Of a DNA stretch of 38,343 bases, positions 13,709-22,203 are shown in pieces (position 1 is the first letter of the stretch; each line of letters starts with the position of its first letter). The notes beneath the pieces were generated by a model, which saw only the letters and a list, made by a program, of their open reading frames with translations, had not been told where the DNA came from and searched no databases. The DNA comes from a virus. The position numbers and the translations under genes are program-made. The stretch lies in the IMG/VR virus record IMGVR_UViG_3300044630_001545, positions 1 to 38,343 of that record, one strand, 5' to 3'.

Positions 13709-14707
13709 ATGCGTACTATCCGACCGTCTCAACTCAAATCTGAACTTCGTTCTAACGCGATGGCCCGCGTGCCCAGCATGATCTGGGGCCCGCCGGGGCT
13801 TGGCAAATCACAAATCGTCTATCAGTTTGCTAACACTCTCAGCGCCAAGGTCTTCGAACTTCGCGCCAATCTGTTTGACCCCGTCGACGTTCGCGGCGGT
13901 CTCAAGGTAGTCGAGCAAGCCGATGGTTCATATCGCACCCGCTACGGCGTGCCCGAGGATTACCCCGACACTAACTACCAAGGCGTCGTCGTGCTGCTCA
14001 TTGATGAGCTGCCCAACGCACCAAAGGCCACCCAGAACGCATTGCTGCAGCTGACCCTCGATCGCAAGATCGGCACATACGTGCTTCCAGAAAACACGGT
14101 CATCGTAGCCGCAGGCAACCGATCGCAAGATCGTGCAGCCGTCCACGAGATGCCGACCCCTGTTAAGAACCGCTTTGCCCACTACGTCCTTGAAGCAAAC
14201 ATCGACGACTGGGTTGGCTGGGCTTTGCACAACAACATCGACGATAGCTTGATCTCGTTCCTTCGTTACCGTCCTGGTCTGCTTCACAGCCTCGACGCAA
14301 ACGAATACGCGTTCCCATCGCCCCGTACCTGGGAAATGGTCAGCCGCAAGTTGCCGCACATGGACAACATGTTCTACGGCGTAGCCTCACTTATTGGCGA
14401 CGGCCCGGCTGGTGAGTATCTGGCACATCGTGCCATCCACAAGGAACTGCCGGACATTGATGATCTCATCAAGAATCCGTCAACTACCCGCGTGCCGACT
14501 GACCCGTCAGCGCTTTACGCAATCGCCGGGGCCTTGGCATCACGCGTCGATCAGACCAACTTCAACGCCATCATGCGTTACAACCGACGCATGCCGCGTG
14601 AATACCAGGTGGTCCTCGTACGTGACTGCTTGGCCAAAAACCGTCAGTTGCTCAACGAACAATCATTCAAGGACTGGACGACCGACAACGTTGACGTCGT
14701 AATGTAA
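13709..14707 (+). CDS. MoxR-family AAA+ ATPase (332 aa)
   Basis: Walker A GPPGLGKS at 27-34, Walker B VVLLIDE at 94-100, sensor 1 AAGNR at 134-138 and a likely arginine-finger region NRF at 154-156. The loop DPVDVRGG (57-64) is typical of MoxR proteins. These hexameric chaperones remodel or activate partner proteins, commonly a VWA protein encoded nearby; such a partner lies two genes on. GGAG about ten bases before the ATG is a moderate ribosome site. Rich, regular codon use suggests good expression. It is the first gene after the structured spacer. Confidence 0.93.
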   Translation: MRTIRPSQLKSELRSNAMARVPSMIWGPPGLGKSQIVYQFANTLSAKVFELRANLFDPVDVRGGLKVVEQADGSYRTRYGVPEDYPDTNYQGVVVLLIDELPNAPKATQNALLQLTLDRKIGTYVLPENTVIVAAGNRSQDRAAVHEMPTPVKNRFAHYVLEANIDDWVGWALHNNIDDSLISFLRYRPGLLHSLDANEYAFPSPRTWEMVSRKLPHMDNMFYGVASLIGDGPAGEYLAHRAIHKELPDIDDLIKNPSTTRVPTDPSALYAIAGALASRVDQTNFNAIMRYNRRMPREYQVVLVRDCLAKNRQLLNEQSFKDWTTDNVDVVM

Positions 14708-14717
14708 GGAGATACAA

Positions 14718-15404
14718 ATGGCTTCTGTAAGAATGACCAATGACCTTCGCAGTAATATTCAAAACCGTGCTATTCAAGCTTTCGACACAGCGCGCCCTCG
14801 CCCGGCACCTTCTACGTGGCTTACTGATCGTATGCGAGATGCGATCATTAACTCAGAACCGTACAAGGCCCTCCAGCGATTGTGGGAGACCCGAGACCAA
14901 CACACATTTGTGTCGTTCGGAGGATACCCAAAACCGTTGGAGCGAGAAGCAGTAACTTATGTGTCTGTTTCTTCGGTCAACGGATTTAACCAATCTAACC
15001 AAGTTGCATCGTCGACCCTCGTGTTTGAGTTTGCACCTCAGATAAACGTCTACCGTGCGGCTCGATGGGGTTACCCGGAAATTCGATTCGAAGAACTACC
15101 GGCTAACTTCATACAAGATCTTGCGACGCCGTGTTATGAGCTCTGCCAGGACATCAAAACACACGACGCAAACAAGAACGAATACCACCGCAAGATCAGC
15201 AGCTTGCTTGATCAATGCGGTACGGTAAAGCAGCTGCTGCTTGCCTGGCCTGCGGCGGAATCATTTATTCCGTCTGAGCACATGAACCGCATGTACACCA
15301 AGGTCAACCGCAAACAGCGTGCACAGGAAATCAAGGAAGAAGTTAACTTCGACGATAGTTTCGTAAACGAAATCGTACTAACCGCTAAACTCGTAGGAGG
15401 CTAA
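14718..15404 (+). CDS. Nmad5-like protein in MoxR-VWA cassette (228 aa)
   Basis: ATG 14718 with AAGGAG upstream. The N-terminal part has MTNDLRSNIQNRAIQAF, and the C-terminal third has a charged helix, then KISSLLDQCGTVKQLLLAWP followed by AAESFIPSEH. The sequence order of an L-T-N-x-L-R-x-x-I start and a T-V-K-x-L-L-x-x-W-P end recalls the nucleotide-modification-associated domain 5 (Nmad5) of phages; this match is from memory and not certain. It stands between the ATPase and the VWA gene, so it may be their substrate or adaptor. Confidence 0.6.
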   Translation: MASVRMTNDLRSNIQNRAIQAFDTARPRPAPSTWLTDRMRDAIINSEPYKALQRLWETRDQHTFVSFGGYPKPLEREAVTYVSVSSVNGFNQSNQVASSTLVFEFAPQINVYRAARWGYPEIRFEELPANFIQDLATPCYELCQDIKTHDANKNEYHRKISSLLDQCGTVKQLLLAWPAAESFIPSEHMNRMYTKVNRKQRAQEIKEEVNFDDSFVNEIVLTAKLVGG

Positions 15405-15405
15405 T

Positions 15406-16530
15406 ATGTCTGCTGAAGGCGCTCTCATCAAAGCGCGTTCACAGCTCCTGATGGACCAACCGTTCTTTGGAACGCTGGCCATCCGGCTCCGCCCCGTCCG
15501 TAAAGACGACATCAAGACTGCAGCTACTGACGGCTCTCATTTTTTCTACAATGAAGCCTTCGTATCTAAGCTTGATCCGGTGCAGCTTCGTGGGTTAATA
15601 GCCCACGAAGTTATGCACTGCGTCTTCAACCACATGACGCGGCGACAAGAACGCGACCATTCACTATGGAACGTTGCTTGCGATTACGCAATCAACGACC
15701 ACCTAATCCAAAGCGGATTTATCCTCCCCAAGGGCGGTCTCCACGACCCAGCCTACAAGGACATGTCTGCTGAAGCTATTTACAATCAGCTCAAGAAAGA
15801 TCCCAAGAAGCACAAGCCGTGCGCCTGGGGTATCGTACTTGACGCATCAAGCGGTGACCTCGAGGCAGGCTCTTCTGCCGAAATGGAATCGCAGTGGCAG
15901 ATCGCTGTTGGCGAAGCAGCCTCGGTTGCTAAAGCGCGCGGCAAGATGCCGGGTAGCCTCGAGCACGTCGTGGCCGAAGTCATGTCGCCAAAGGTTGACT
16001 GGCGAACGGTCCTCTGGCCGTTTTTCACGGACCTCGTCAACGATGACTTTAGCTGGCGCAAGCCTAACCGTGCGTACATTTCCGAAGACGAATACCTTCC
16101 GTCAATGCACGAGGAAGCCTGCGGCAAAGTCGCTGTCATGCTCGACACCAGCGGTTCGATCAGCGACGAGCAGGGCAAACTGTTCATCTCTGAAACAGCT
16201 GCTGTCTTGGCACAAGTCCAACCAGAACAAGTTATCTACGTGCAGTGCGACGACGGCGTGCAGTCAGTTAAGGTACTTGAACGCGGACAACGGTTAACGG
16301 ACGACGATCTACGGTTCAAGGGCCGTAGCGGTACTTCGTTCGCCCCGGCTTTCAAACACTTAGCAGAACACCACCCAGACGTCGAAGCGATTGTCTACCT
16401 CACAGACTTGGAAACGTCAGAAGACGACTTTGCCCAGGTTGAAAAACTGGCGACAGCGCCCGTACTGTGGGTGTCCGTCAATCGCCATCGCGAAGCTCCA
16501 TTCGGAACTACTGTTTACCTGCCTGACTAG
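15406..16530 (+). CDS. Metallopeptidase-like VWA protein (DUF2201 type, 374 aa)
   Basis: Two domains. The N-terminal one has a zincin-like HEVMH at 67-71 and the following ACDYAIND (91-98), giving a third ligand. The C-terminal VWA-like domain has a MIDAS pattern: DTSGS at 247-251, Thr310 and Asp334 (YLTDLE). This matches the DUF2201 putative metallopeptidase plus VWA-like family. Together with the MoxR ATPase it likely forms a chaperone pair that acts on a metal-containing or large protein target. GGAGG within the end of the previous gene is five bases before the ATG. Confidence 0.9.
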   Translation: MSAEGALIKARSQLLMDQPFFGTLAIRLRPVRKDDIKTAATDGSHFFYNEAFVSKLDPVQLRGLIAHEVMHCVFNHMTRRQERDHSLWNVACDYAINDHLIQSGFILPKGGLHDPAYKDMSAEAIYNQLKKDPKKHKPCAWGIVLDASSGDLEAGSSAEMESQWQIAVGEAASVAKARGKMPGSLEHVVAEVMSPKVDWRTVLWPFFTDLVNDDFSWRKPNRAYISEDEYLPSMHEEACGKVAVMLDTSGSISDEQGKLFISETAAVLAQVQPEQVIYVQCDDGVQSVKVLERGQRLTDDDLRFKGRSGTSFAPAFKHLAEHHPDVEAIVYLTDLETSEDDFAQVEKLATAPVLWVSVNRHREAPFGTTVYLPD

Positions 16531-16551
16531 TAGAGTACTCTTACTAGTCAG
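16523..16551 (+). repeat. Strong hairpin at the VWA/polymerase junction
   Basis: CTGACTAGTA (16523-16532) pairs with TACTAGTCAG (16542-16551); inner bases GAG/CTC may extend it. It includes the VWA stop codon. No U-tract follows, so it is more likely an mRNA-stabilising or processing element than a terminator. Confidence 0.6.
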
Positions 16552-16574
16552 ACTGACCAGCAAGGTAGGAGACC

Positions 16575-18392
16575 ATGCTTTTAGTTACGCTCGACTTTGA
16601 GACTTACTACGACGTTAAGTTAAGTCTCACGAAAATGACCACGATGGAATACGTCAAGGACCCCAAGTTCAAAGTCTGGGGTGCTGGCATAAAAGTCGGG
16701 AACGAACCAACAGAATGGTACGGAGCAGATGAAGTCGAAGACGCCCTGCGTCAGTTTGACTGGAGCGACGTTATGTTGCTTTGTCACAACACTCTATTCG
16801 ACGGTTACATCCTGGCTCGGCATTACGGCATCACGCCTGCCTACTACCTAGATACTGCAGCCATGGCACGCGGAGCGTTCCCTGGCCAGTCAGCATCGCT
16901 GAAAGAAACAAGCATCCGCTTGTTCCCTGACGACAAGTCAATGCGTAAAGGCGAAGACTTGGTCAAAGCAAAAGGTATGTACGATTTGCCTCCTGACATC
17001 GAAGAAGCAATCGCTAAGTACTGTATTCAAGACGTTGATCTCACATACGCCGTATACAACAAACTTGCTGCCACTTACCCACAATCAGAATTAGATTTAA
17101 TCAACCTTACTACCAGGATGTTCTGCCAACCGGTCTTGAAGATTGACCGTGAACGACTGGCCACGTACCACCAACAGGAATTCACGTACGCTGAAGAACT
17201 GATCAAGGCTTCCGGTCTCGATCGTGAAGTTCTGTCAAGTAATCAGAAGTTCGTTGCACACATCGAGTCACTTGGCATTGTTGCCCCAGTGAAACGAAGT
17301 CCAACTACCAAGCAGATGATCCCGGCGCTTGGCAAAAACGACTCCGGTTGGAAGCAACTTGTTGCGAAATACCCACAACACAAGCACATCTGGGACGCCA
17401 GACAAGCCGTGAAATCACGCATCAGTGAAACACGCGCTAAACGCTTTCTTGACGTAGCGCATCATGACAACACAATCAGCGTCCCGCTCAAGTACTACGC
17501 CGCACATACCGGCCGCTTTGGCGGCACCGAAAAGATTAACCTGCAGAACTTACCGCGTGGTAGCGAGCTACGAAAAACGCTCATTGCTCCGGCAGGCCAG
17601 CTGCTTTATGTAGCTGACTTGTCCAACATTGAAGCTCGCATGCTTGCATGGCTCGCTGGTCAAGAGGATCTTCTTGAGCAGTTTCGTCGAGGTGAGGATA
17701 TATACAGTAACTTTGCGTCGAAGATTTACAACAGACCAATCAACAAGAAAGACCACCCAACAGAACGCTTCGTAGGCAAGACCGCTATTCTCGGTCTTGG
17801 CTACGGAATGGGCCACAACAAGTTCAAGCTGACTCTGGAATCAGGAGCAGCGGGCCCTGCAATGCAAGTCACAGAAGCTGAAGCACTTAACGTTGTCAGT
17901 ACTTATCGTTCGACCTACAACCAAATACCGCTACTGTGGGCCAGGCTTGAGAACCTACTCAAACAGTCGTTGCACCGGGACAACTACAACGTACCGTACC
18001 GCAACGGCGTACTGACGGTCCAGGACCGATCGTTAGTCCTGCCTAACGGCATGGCTCTTAGATACGAAAATCTGCAGATGCTATCCCAGGGGCTGACCTA
18101 CCAGACCCGAGGCGTCATACAAGAAATGACGTACGGCGGACGCATTACAGAAAACGTTATTCAGGCTTTGTCTAGAATCGTAATTACGGACAGTTTATTG
18201 AGGCTAGACAAGCAGTTACGCAATGGCAAGGTAGCCCTGACAGTTCACGACGAGATTGTAATTGTTGCATCTGATCAAAATCCCGATGCTACAATGAAAG
18301 CGATCATTGAGGATTTGTGCACCCCGCCACCTTGGGCACCAGACTTACCGCTTTCAGCTGAAGGCGGCTATGACAGGATGTATAGCAAGTAA
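16575..18392 (+). CDS. Family A DNA polymerase with 3'-5' exonuclease (605 aa)
   Basis: Exonuclease motifs: LDFET (D7, E9), HNTLFD (D76) and Y149-x3-D153. Polymerase motif A is VADLSNIEAR (D348), motif B is R398-x3-K402-x3-L406-x3-Y410, and motif C is HDE (558-560). All expected catalytic residues are present, and there is no 5' nuclease domain. Residue 406 is the equivalent of E. coli Pol I Phe762 and is Leu here. The enzyme should replicate the phage genome. TAGGAG is close before the ATG. The stop is directly followed by the csrA ATG, so they share a transcript. Confidence 0.96.
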   Translation: MLLVTLDFETYYDVKLSLTKMTTMEYVKDPKFKVWGAGIKVGNEPTEWYGADEVEDALRQFDWSDVMLLCHNTLFDGYILARHYGITPAYYLDTAAMARGAFPGQSASLKETSIRLFPDDKSMRKGEDLVKAKGMYDLPPDIEEAIAKYCIQDVDLTYAVYNKLAATYPQSELDLINLTTRMFCQPVLKIDRERLATYHQQEFTYAEELIKASGLDREVLSSNQKFVAHIESLGIVAPVKRSPTTKQMIPALGKNDSGWKQLVAKYPQHKHIWDARQAVKSRISETRAKRFLDVAHHDNTISVPLKYYAAHTGRFGGTEKINLQNLPRGSELRKTLIAPAGQLLYVADLSNIEARMLAWLAGQEDLLEQFRRGEDIYSNFASKIYNRPINKKDHPTERFVGKTAILGLGYGMGHNKFKLTLESGAAGPAMQVTEAEALNVVSTYRSTYNQIPLLWARLENLLKQSLHRDNYNVPYRNGVLTVQDRSLVLPNGMALRYENLQMLSQGLTYQTRGVIQEMTYGGRITENVIQALSRIVITDSLLRLDKQLRNGKVALTVHDEIVIVASDQNPDATMKAIIEDLCTPPPWAPDLPLSAEGGYDRMYSK

Positions 18393-18602
18393 ATGTCCCG
18401 GCTTGTTCTAACAAGACGCTTGAACGAATCAGTCGTGGTACATCGCGAGGGTGACGTCATCGTCACTGTCAAGGTCTGTCGCATAGACAGAAATCAAGTT
18501 CGCATTGCATTTGTCGCAGACAAAACAATAAGCATAGACCGCCAAGAAACTCTGGGCGATGCAATGAACTCTTGTTTATCACCAGATGATAAACAAGAGT
18601 AA
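18393..18602 (+). CDS. csrA: CsrA-family translational regulator (69 aa)
   Basis: The start MSRLVLTRRLNESVVV and the middle RIDRNQVRIAFVADKTISID match the CsrA fold; host CsrA has M-L-I-L-T-R-R and G-N-Q-V-R-I-G-V. The RNA-binding residues LTRR (6-9) and Arg50 (equivalent of Arg44) are kept, so the protein should bind GGA motifs in mRNA as a dimer. It begins directly after the polymerase stop (TAAATG). A phage CsrA could retune host metabolism or time phage translation. The last 35 bases form a strong hairpin. Confidence 0.92.
   Translation: MSRLVLTRRLNESVVVHREGDVIVTVKVCRIDRNQVRIAFVADKTISIDRQETLGDAMNSCLSPDDKQE
18568..18600 (+). repeat. Perfect 13-bp hairpin at the csrA 3' end
   Basis: ACTCTTGTTTATC (18568-18580) pairs fully with GATAAACAAGAGT (18588-18600) around seven bases. 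The stop codon follows at once, then CTTTTAAGGAG, the primase ribosome site. No long U-run; it may act as a CsrA-linked translational switch or an mRNA processing site. Confidence 0.65.
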
Positions 18603-18620
18603 TGCTTTTAAGGAGAACGC

Positions 18621-21164
18621 ATGAAGGTTACGTTTCTTGAGGGGCCAGCTGGCACCTCGCTTAGCAAGCACTACTTCGCCAACGGCGAAACCCGACCATA
18701 CCCACATGTAAAAGACGTAACTTCATACGAACATTCAATACAAGTTTCACAGCTCGGACTCGAGCACCTTGAAAACCTAATCCGTTCACACGGATCTAAA
18801 GGCGACTGCATGCTCAAAGGAGCACTGCGTCGTCCGCTTGTTAATGAAAGCCGAGCACAAAAGAGCGATCGACTGGCCCTCAACGGCCTGCTCGTTCTCG
18901 ACTTTGATGCAATTACATTGCCGCGGCAAATCGTACGTTCGAAGAAACTGAACTCTAGCGACGTACAACTGATCGCTGAACAGATCATCGCTGATCTGCC
19001 AACTGAACTGCACGACGTAAGTTACATCGCACAAGCATCAGCTAGCCTTGGACTTAAGGGCAACCGTATTTCTATGCATATCTTTATGCTGCTCACGGTC
19101 CCGATGCCGCCTAAGTCTATTAAACTTTGGCTGCAAAACCTTAATTACGCCATCCCGGTATTTAAGGATCAGTTAGAACTAAGTGCTAACGGTCAGTCTC
19201 TTAAGTATCCAGTAGACGTGTCAGTTGCTGACAACAGCAAACTAATCTTCATTGCACCTCCGACGTTTGAAGACCCAACTCAGAATCCGTTTACTTCAGA
19301 CGCCGATCGCATTGTCCGAGTAGTCAGAGCAAACGCATCGTTTGACCTGGCTGCTACGATGCTGTCTTTAAATCCTGAGGCGGTATTTCAAACCGGCCAG
19401 CAAATTAAAGACGATCTTCGCGATGTCAAAGGCATTCGTAAAAAGAACGCCAAGTTCCAAACGATGACCATTGATTACCAGGCCCATGAGGTCCTGCTTA
19501 ATCCTGACAAAATGTCCATCACCATTGCTGACACTTCGGCAATGCCATGGATCCGCTGTAACGTAAACGGCGGAGACAGTGGGGCGTACTACTTCAATAT
19601 CGAACGTCCGACTTACATGTACAACTTTAAGGACGAACCGATCTTCGAGATCGAAAAAGCCGACAAAGAGTTTTACAAAAGTATCTTCGAAATCTTCCAG
19701 ACGCATCTTGAAAAGTCTGGTAAAGCTACATACCCAGTTGTGCTCCGTGATTACTATACCGACATCTACTACAACGGCGTCTTTGATCCGAACCTTAACC
19801 AGTTCACAGAAGACTATCCGCTGGTGCCAACAAGCAAGACCAGCATCGAAAGCTTCATGCTTAGCCATGGTCGACCAGAGCCTGACTTTGTCCGTGACGC
19901 TCGGGTAGTCTTCGACCCGACTTGCGAAAGTCCGGCCATTGATTTCGACAACGTACCGTATTTCGTCAACATGTACCGCAAGACTAAGTACATGCTGCAT
20001 CCAGAGATCCCAGCCAATGACTTGTTGTTTGGCCAGGCAAAACTGTTATCTAACCAGTGCCCGTTGATCTACACCCTTATTCACCACGTACTAGGCGGTG
20101 GTGATCAGGAGTTCGAACGGTTCATCAACTGGCTGGCATACATCTTTCAGACCAGAAAGAAAGCTAAAACAGCATGGGTATTGGGCGGCGTACCAGGTAC
20201 AGGTAAAGGTCTGTTCTACAGCCGTATCCTTCGCCCGTTGTTCGGACAAGAGCACGTTCCAATGAAGTCCCTTCAGAGCATTGAAGAGCACTTCAATCTG
20301 TACATGCGTAACGCAATCTTTCTGATCGTCGATGAGTTCCACATGGCTTCGTCGTCAATTGGTGCAATGAAGATTGCTGACAAGCTTAAGAATCAGATCA
20401 CAGAAGACACCATTACAATCCGCGCTATGCGGACTAACCAGACTGAAATCCAGAGTTACACAAACTTCATCTTCCTGACTAACCGTAACGATGCTATCAA
20501 GATCGAAAACGGTGACCGGCGGTACAACATCCCGCCCCGCCAGGAACAAAAACTAGAAGATGCGCATCCTGATTTGCTCAGGAACCTAGACCAGTTAGAC
20601 AACGAGCTATACGCGTTCGCAGGCATCCTTCATACCTTTAAGGTCAACGAACGGATGGTACATACCTGCATCGACAACAACGCCAAAAGCGAAATGCGGC
20701 ACGTCTCGATGTCGATTCTCGAGGAGTTTGCCGAGGCTCTCAAGCGTGGAGACTTGTTGTTTTTTAGCGACATCCTTGATATCAACACAGCTAACGTCCA
20801 GAACATGAACGAAGTAGCCACAGCCCAGCGCATAGTTAAACACTGGATTGCCATGGCTAAAGAGAAGTACACGATCATCCCAATGGAGCATCTGCGTACG
20901 GTATTCCATGTTCAGACCGAGGCTAACCCACGTCTGTCCCAGCGCGAGTTCTCAAAGCAAATGAGCCGCAACGGAATCACATCCGCTCGCAAGCGACCGG
21001 CCAATGCACCTCGCGACGTTAATGTAGTTACAGGAACTGTCGTCAATTGGGAGATCGACGAGCTGGAACGCCAGCGTCTTATCAACACGTACTTTGACGG
21101 TACCGATCAAAGACTGTTACATACCGAAGACAATAGCTATACTAACAAGGTCAATTACAACTGA
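18621..21164 (+). CDS. AEP primase - SF3 helicase fusion (847 aa)
   Basis: The N-terminal part has the archaeo-eukaryotic primase pattern: LDFD at 93-96 (catalytic acidic pair) and a conserved RISMHIF (His153). The C-terminal part is a superfamily 3 / D5-like helicase: Walker A GGVPGTGKG near 520-528, Walker B FLIVDEF near 565-571, motif C ending in LTNRND near 620. One protein would therefore lay primers and unwind the fork, and DUF5906-type proteins do this in other phages. The ribosome site AAGGAG is strong. The gene ends ten bases before the nuclease start. Confidence 0.92.
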   Translation: MKVTFLEGPAGTSLSKHYFANGETRPYPHVKDVTSYEHSIQVSQLGLEHLENLIRSHGSKGDCMLKGALRRPLVNESRAQKSDRLALNGLLVLDFDAITLPRQIVRSKKLNSSDVQLIAEQIIADLPTELHDVSYIAQASASLGLKGNRISMHIFMLLTVPMPPKSIKLWLQNLNYAIPVFKDQLELSANGQSLKYPVDVSVADNSKLIFIAPPTFEDPTQNPFTSDADRIVRVVRANASFDLAATMLSLNPEAVFQTGQQIKDDLRDVKGIRKKNAKFQTMTIDYQAHEVLLNPDKMSITIADTSAMPWIRCNVNGGDSGAYYFNIERPTYMYNFKDEPIFEIEKADKEFYKSIFEIFQTHLEKSGKATYPVVLRDYYTDIYYNGVFDPNLNQFTEDYPLVPTSKTSIESFMLSHGRPEPDFVRDARVVFDPTCESPAIDFDNVPYFVNMYRKTKYMLHPEIPANDLLFGQAKLLSNQCPLIYTLIHHVLGGGDQEFERFINWLAYIFQTRKKAKTAWVLGGVPGTGKGLFYSRILRPLFGQEHVPMKSLQSIEEHFNLYMRNAIFLIVDEFHMASSSIGAMKIADKLKNQITEDTITIRAMRTNQTEIQSYTNFIFLTNRNDAIKIENGDRRYNIPPRQEQKLEDAHPDLLRNLDQLDNELYAFAGILHTFKVNERMVHTCIDNNAKSEMRHVSMSILEEFAEALKRGDLLFFSDILDINTANVQNMNEVATAQRIVKHWIAMAKEKYTIIPMEHLRTVFHVQTEANPRLSQREFSKQMSRNGITSARKRPANAPRDVNVVTGTVVNWEIDELERQRLINTYFDGTDQRLLHTEDNSYTNKVNYN

Positions 21165-21174
21165 GTTAGGTATA

Positions 21175-21924
21175 GTGATTAAACTTACGCAGACGACCAG
21201 GCCGGACTCTGCAGACGGTTTGAATAAACCTGAGAAGTTCGGTCCTGTTGCAACGTGGTCTTATTCAGCACTCAAGACGTTCGAAGAGTGTCGTTATAGG
21301 ACCTACATCCAACGTGTTAAGAAGATCCCTGAACCACCCAGCCCAGCAGCTGACCGTGGTACGGCAATCCACAAACTCGCTGAAGACTTTGTCAAAGCCG
21401 AGATTGGTGAGTTGCCACCTGAGCTAAGCAAATTCGCCGATGAGTTCCACGAGCTTCGTCACTTGTTTGCCGAAGCAAAAGTAGAACTCGAAGGCGAGTG
21501 GGGCTTTAGCATCGAATGGGAACCTGTCGGTTGGATGGTGCCTCAAACCTGGGCACGCATCAAACTCGACGCGCTTGTACATCAGGACGAGACATGCGCG
21601 CGAGTCATTGACTTTAAGACAGGTAAGAAGTTTGGCAACGAAATACCGCACGCACAGCAGTGCTTGTTGTACGCCATTGCTACGTTCTTTCGATTCCCGC
21701 AACTGCAGTTTGTCCGTACCGAGCTTTGGTATCTGGACAAAGGCGAATCTACGCTCCGTAGTTTCACCCGCGAAGAAGCAATGCAATTCGCACCCGGCTT
21801 CCACAGCCGCGCAGTCGCCATGACTACCTGTGAAGATTTCAACCCGACCCCAAGTAAAGACGCATGCCGCTGGTGCCCGTATGGCAAAGGCGAGCATCCC
21901 GAGTGCACATGGGGCGTTAAGTAG
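21175..21924 (+). CDS. RecB/Cas4-like PD-(D/E)XK nuclease with Cys cluster (249 aa)
   Basis: Motifs: RGTAIH (61-66) with the conserved His, RIKLDAL (D132), VIDFKTGK (D146, K148) and a Gln in HAQQCLLYA. One Cys near the start (C39, EECRYR) and three near the end (C231, C234, C244) match the four-Cys iron-sulfur site of Cas4 and AddB nucleases. It should degrade or resect DNA ends with polarity. I take a GTG at 21175 with AGG just upstream; a longer frame from 21094 would overlap the helicase by 71 bases. A terminator follows the gene. Confidence 0.9.
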   Translation: MIKLTQTTRPDSADGLNKPEKFGPVATWSYSALKTFEECRYRTYIQRVKKIPEPPSPAADRGTAIHKLAEDFVKAEIGELPPELSKFADEFHELRHLFAEAKVELEGEWGFSIEWEPVGWMVPQTWARIKLDALVHQDETCARVIDFKTGKKFGNEIPHAQQCLLYAIATFFRFPQLQFVRTELWYLDKGESTLRSFTREEAMQFAPGFHSRAVAMTTCEDFNPTPSKDACRWCPYGKGEHPECTWGVK

Positions 21925-21956
21925 TTCTCCTTAGGCCCGTCTCATTACGGACCTTT

Positions 21957-21983
21957 AGCCCCTCCCAGTGAGGGGCTTTTTTT
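21957..21983 (+). terminator. Rho-independent terminator after RecB-like gene
   Basis: AGCCCCTC (21957-21964) pairs with GAGGGGCT (21970-21977) around CCAGT and runs into seven T. It closes the polymerase-primase-nuclease transcript. Confidence 0.92.
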
Positions 21984-22020
21984 GCGGACATGAATAGTCC
22001 ACGTAACGCAAGGAGAACTT

Positions 22021-22203
22021 ATGACCTTTTTCTTGCGGCTGTTAACAGCCCTAGAAATCATATTAACCCTTAAAAAGTTACGAGAACAAAGTCGTGAAAT
22101 TGCAAACTCAAACTTTAGTAATTCCAGTACTTACCAATACGAAGTTCCGAAAGAGCATAAAACCGCCAAGGACGGACATGCTCAAATCGGGGAAAAGCAA
22201 TAA
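22021..22203 (+). CDS. Small membrane-anchored protein (60 aa), overlapping
   Basis: ATG 22021 with AAGGAG upstream, a better ribosome site than that of the next gene. A hydrophobic N-terminal helix (FFLRLLTALEIILTL) precedes a polar, charged tail. The last 110 bases overlap the Gp88-like gene in another frame. It may be a leader whose translation feeds the downstream gene. No family recognised. Confidence 0.55.
   Translation: MTFFLRLLTALEIILTLKKLREQSREIANSNFSNSSTYQYEVPKEHKTAKDGHAQIGEKQ

Noticed and set aside
19368-20000. 210-residue minus-strand frame
   Set aside because: Antisense to the primase-helicase gene, whose motifs are complete.
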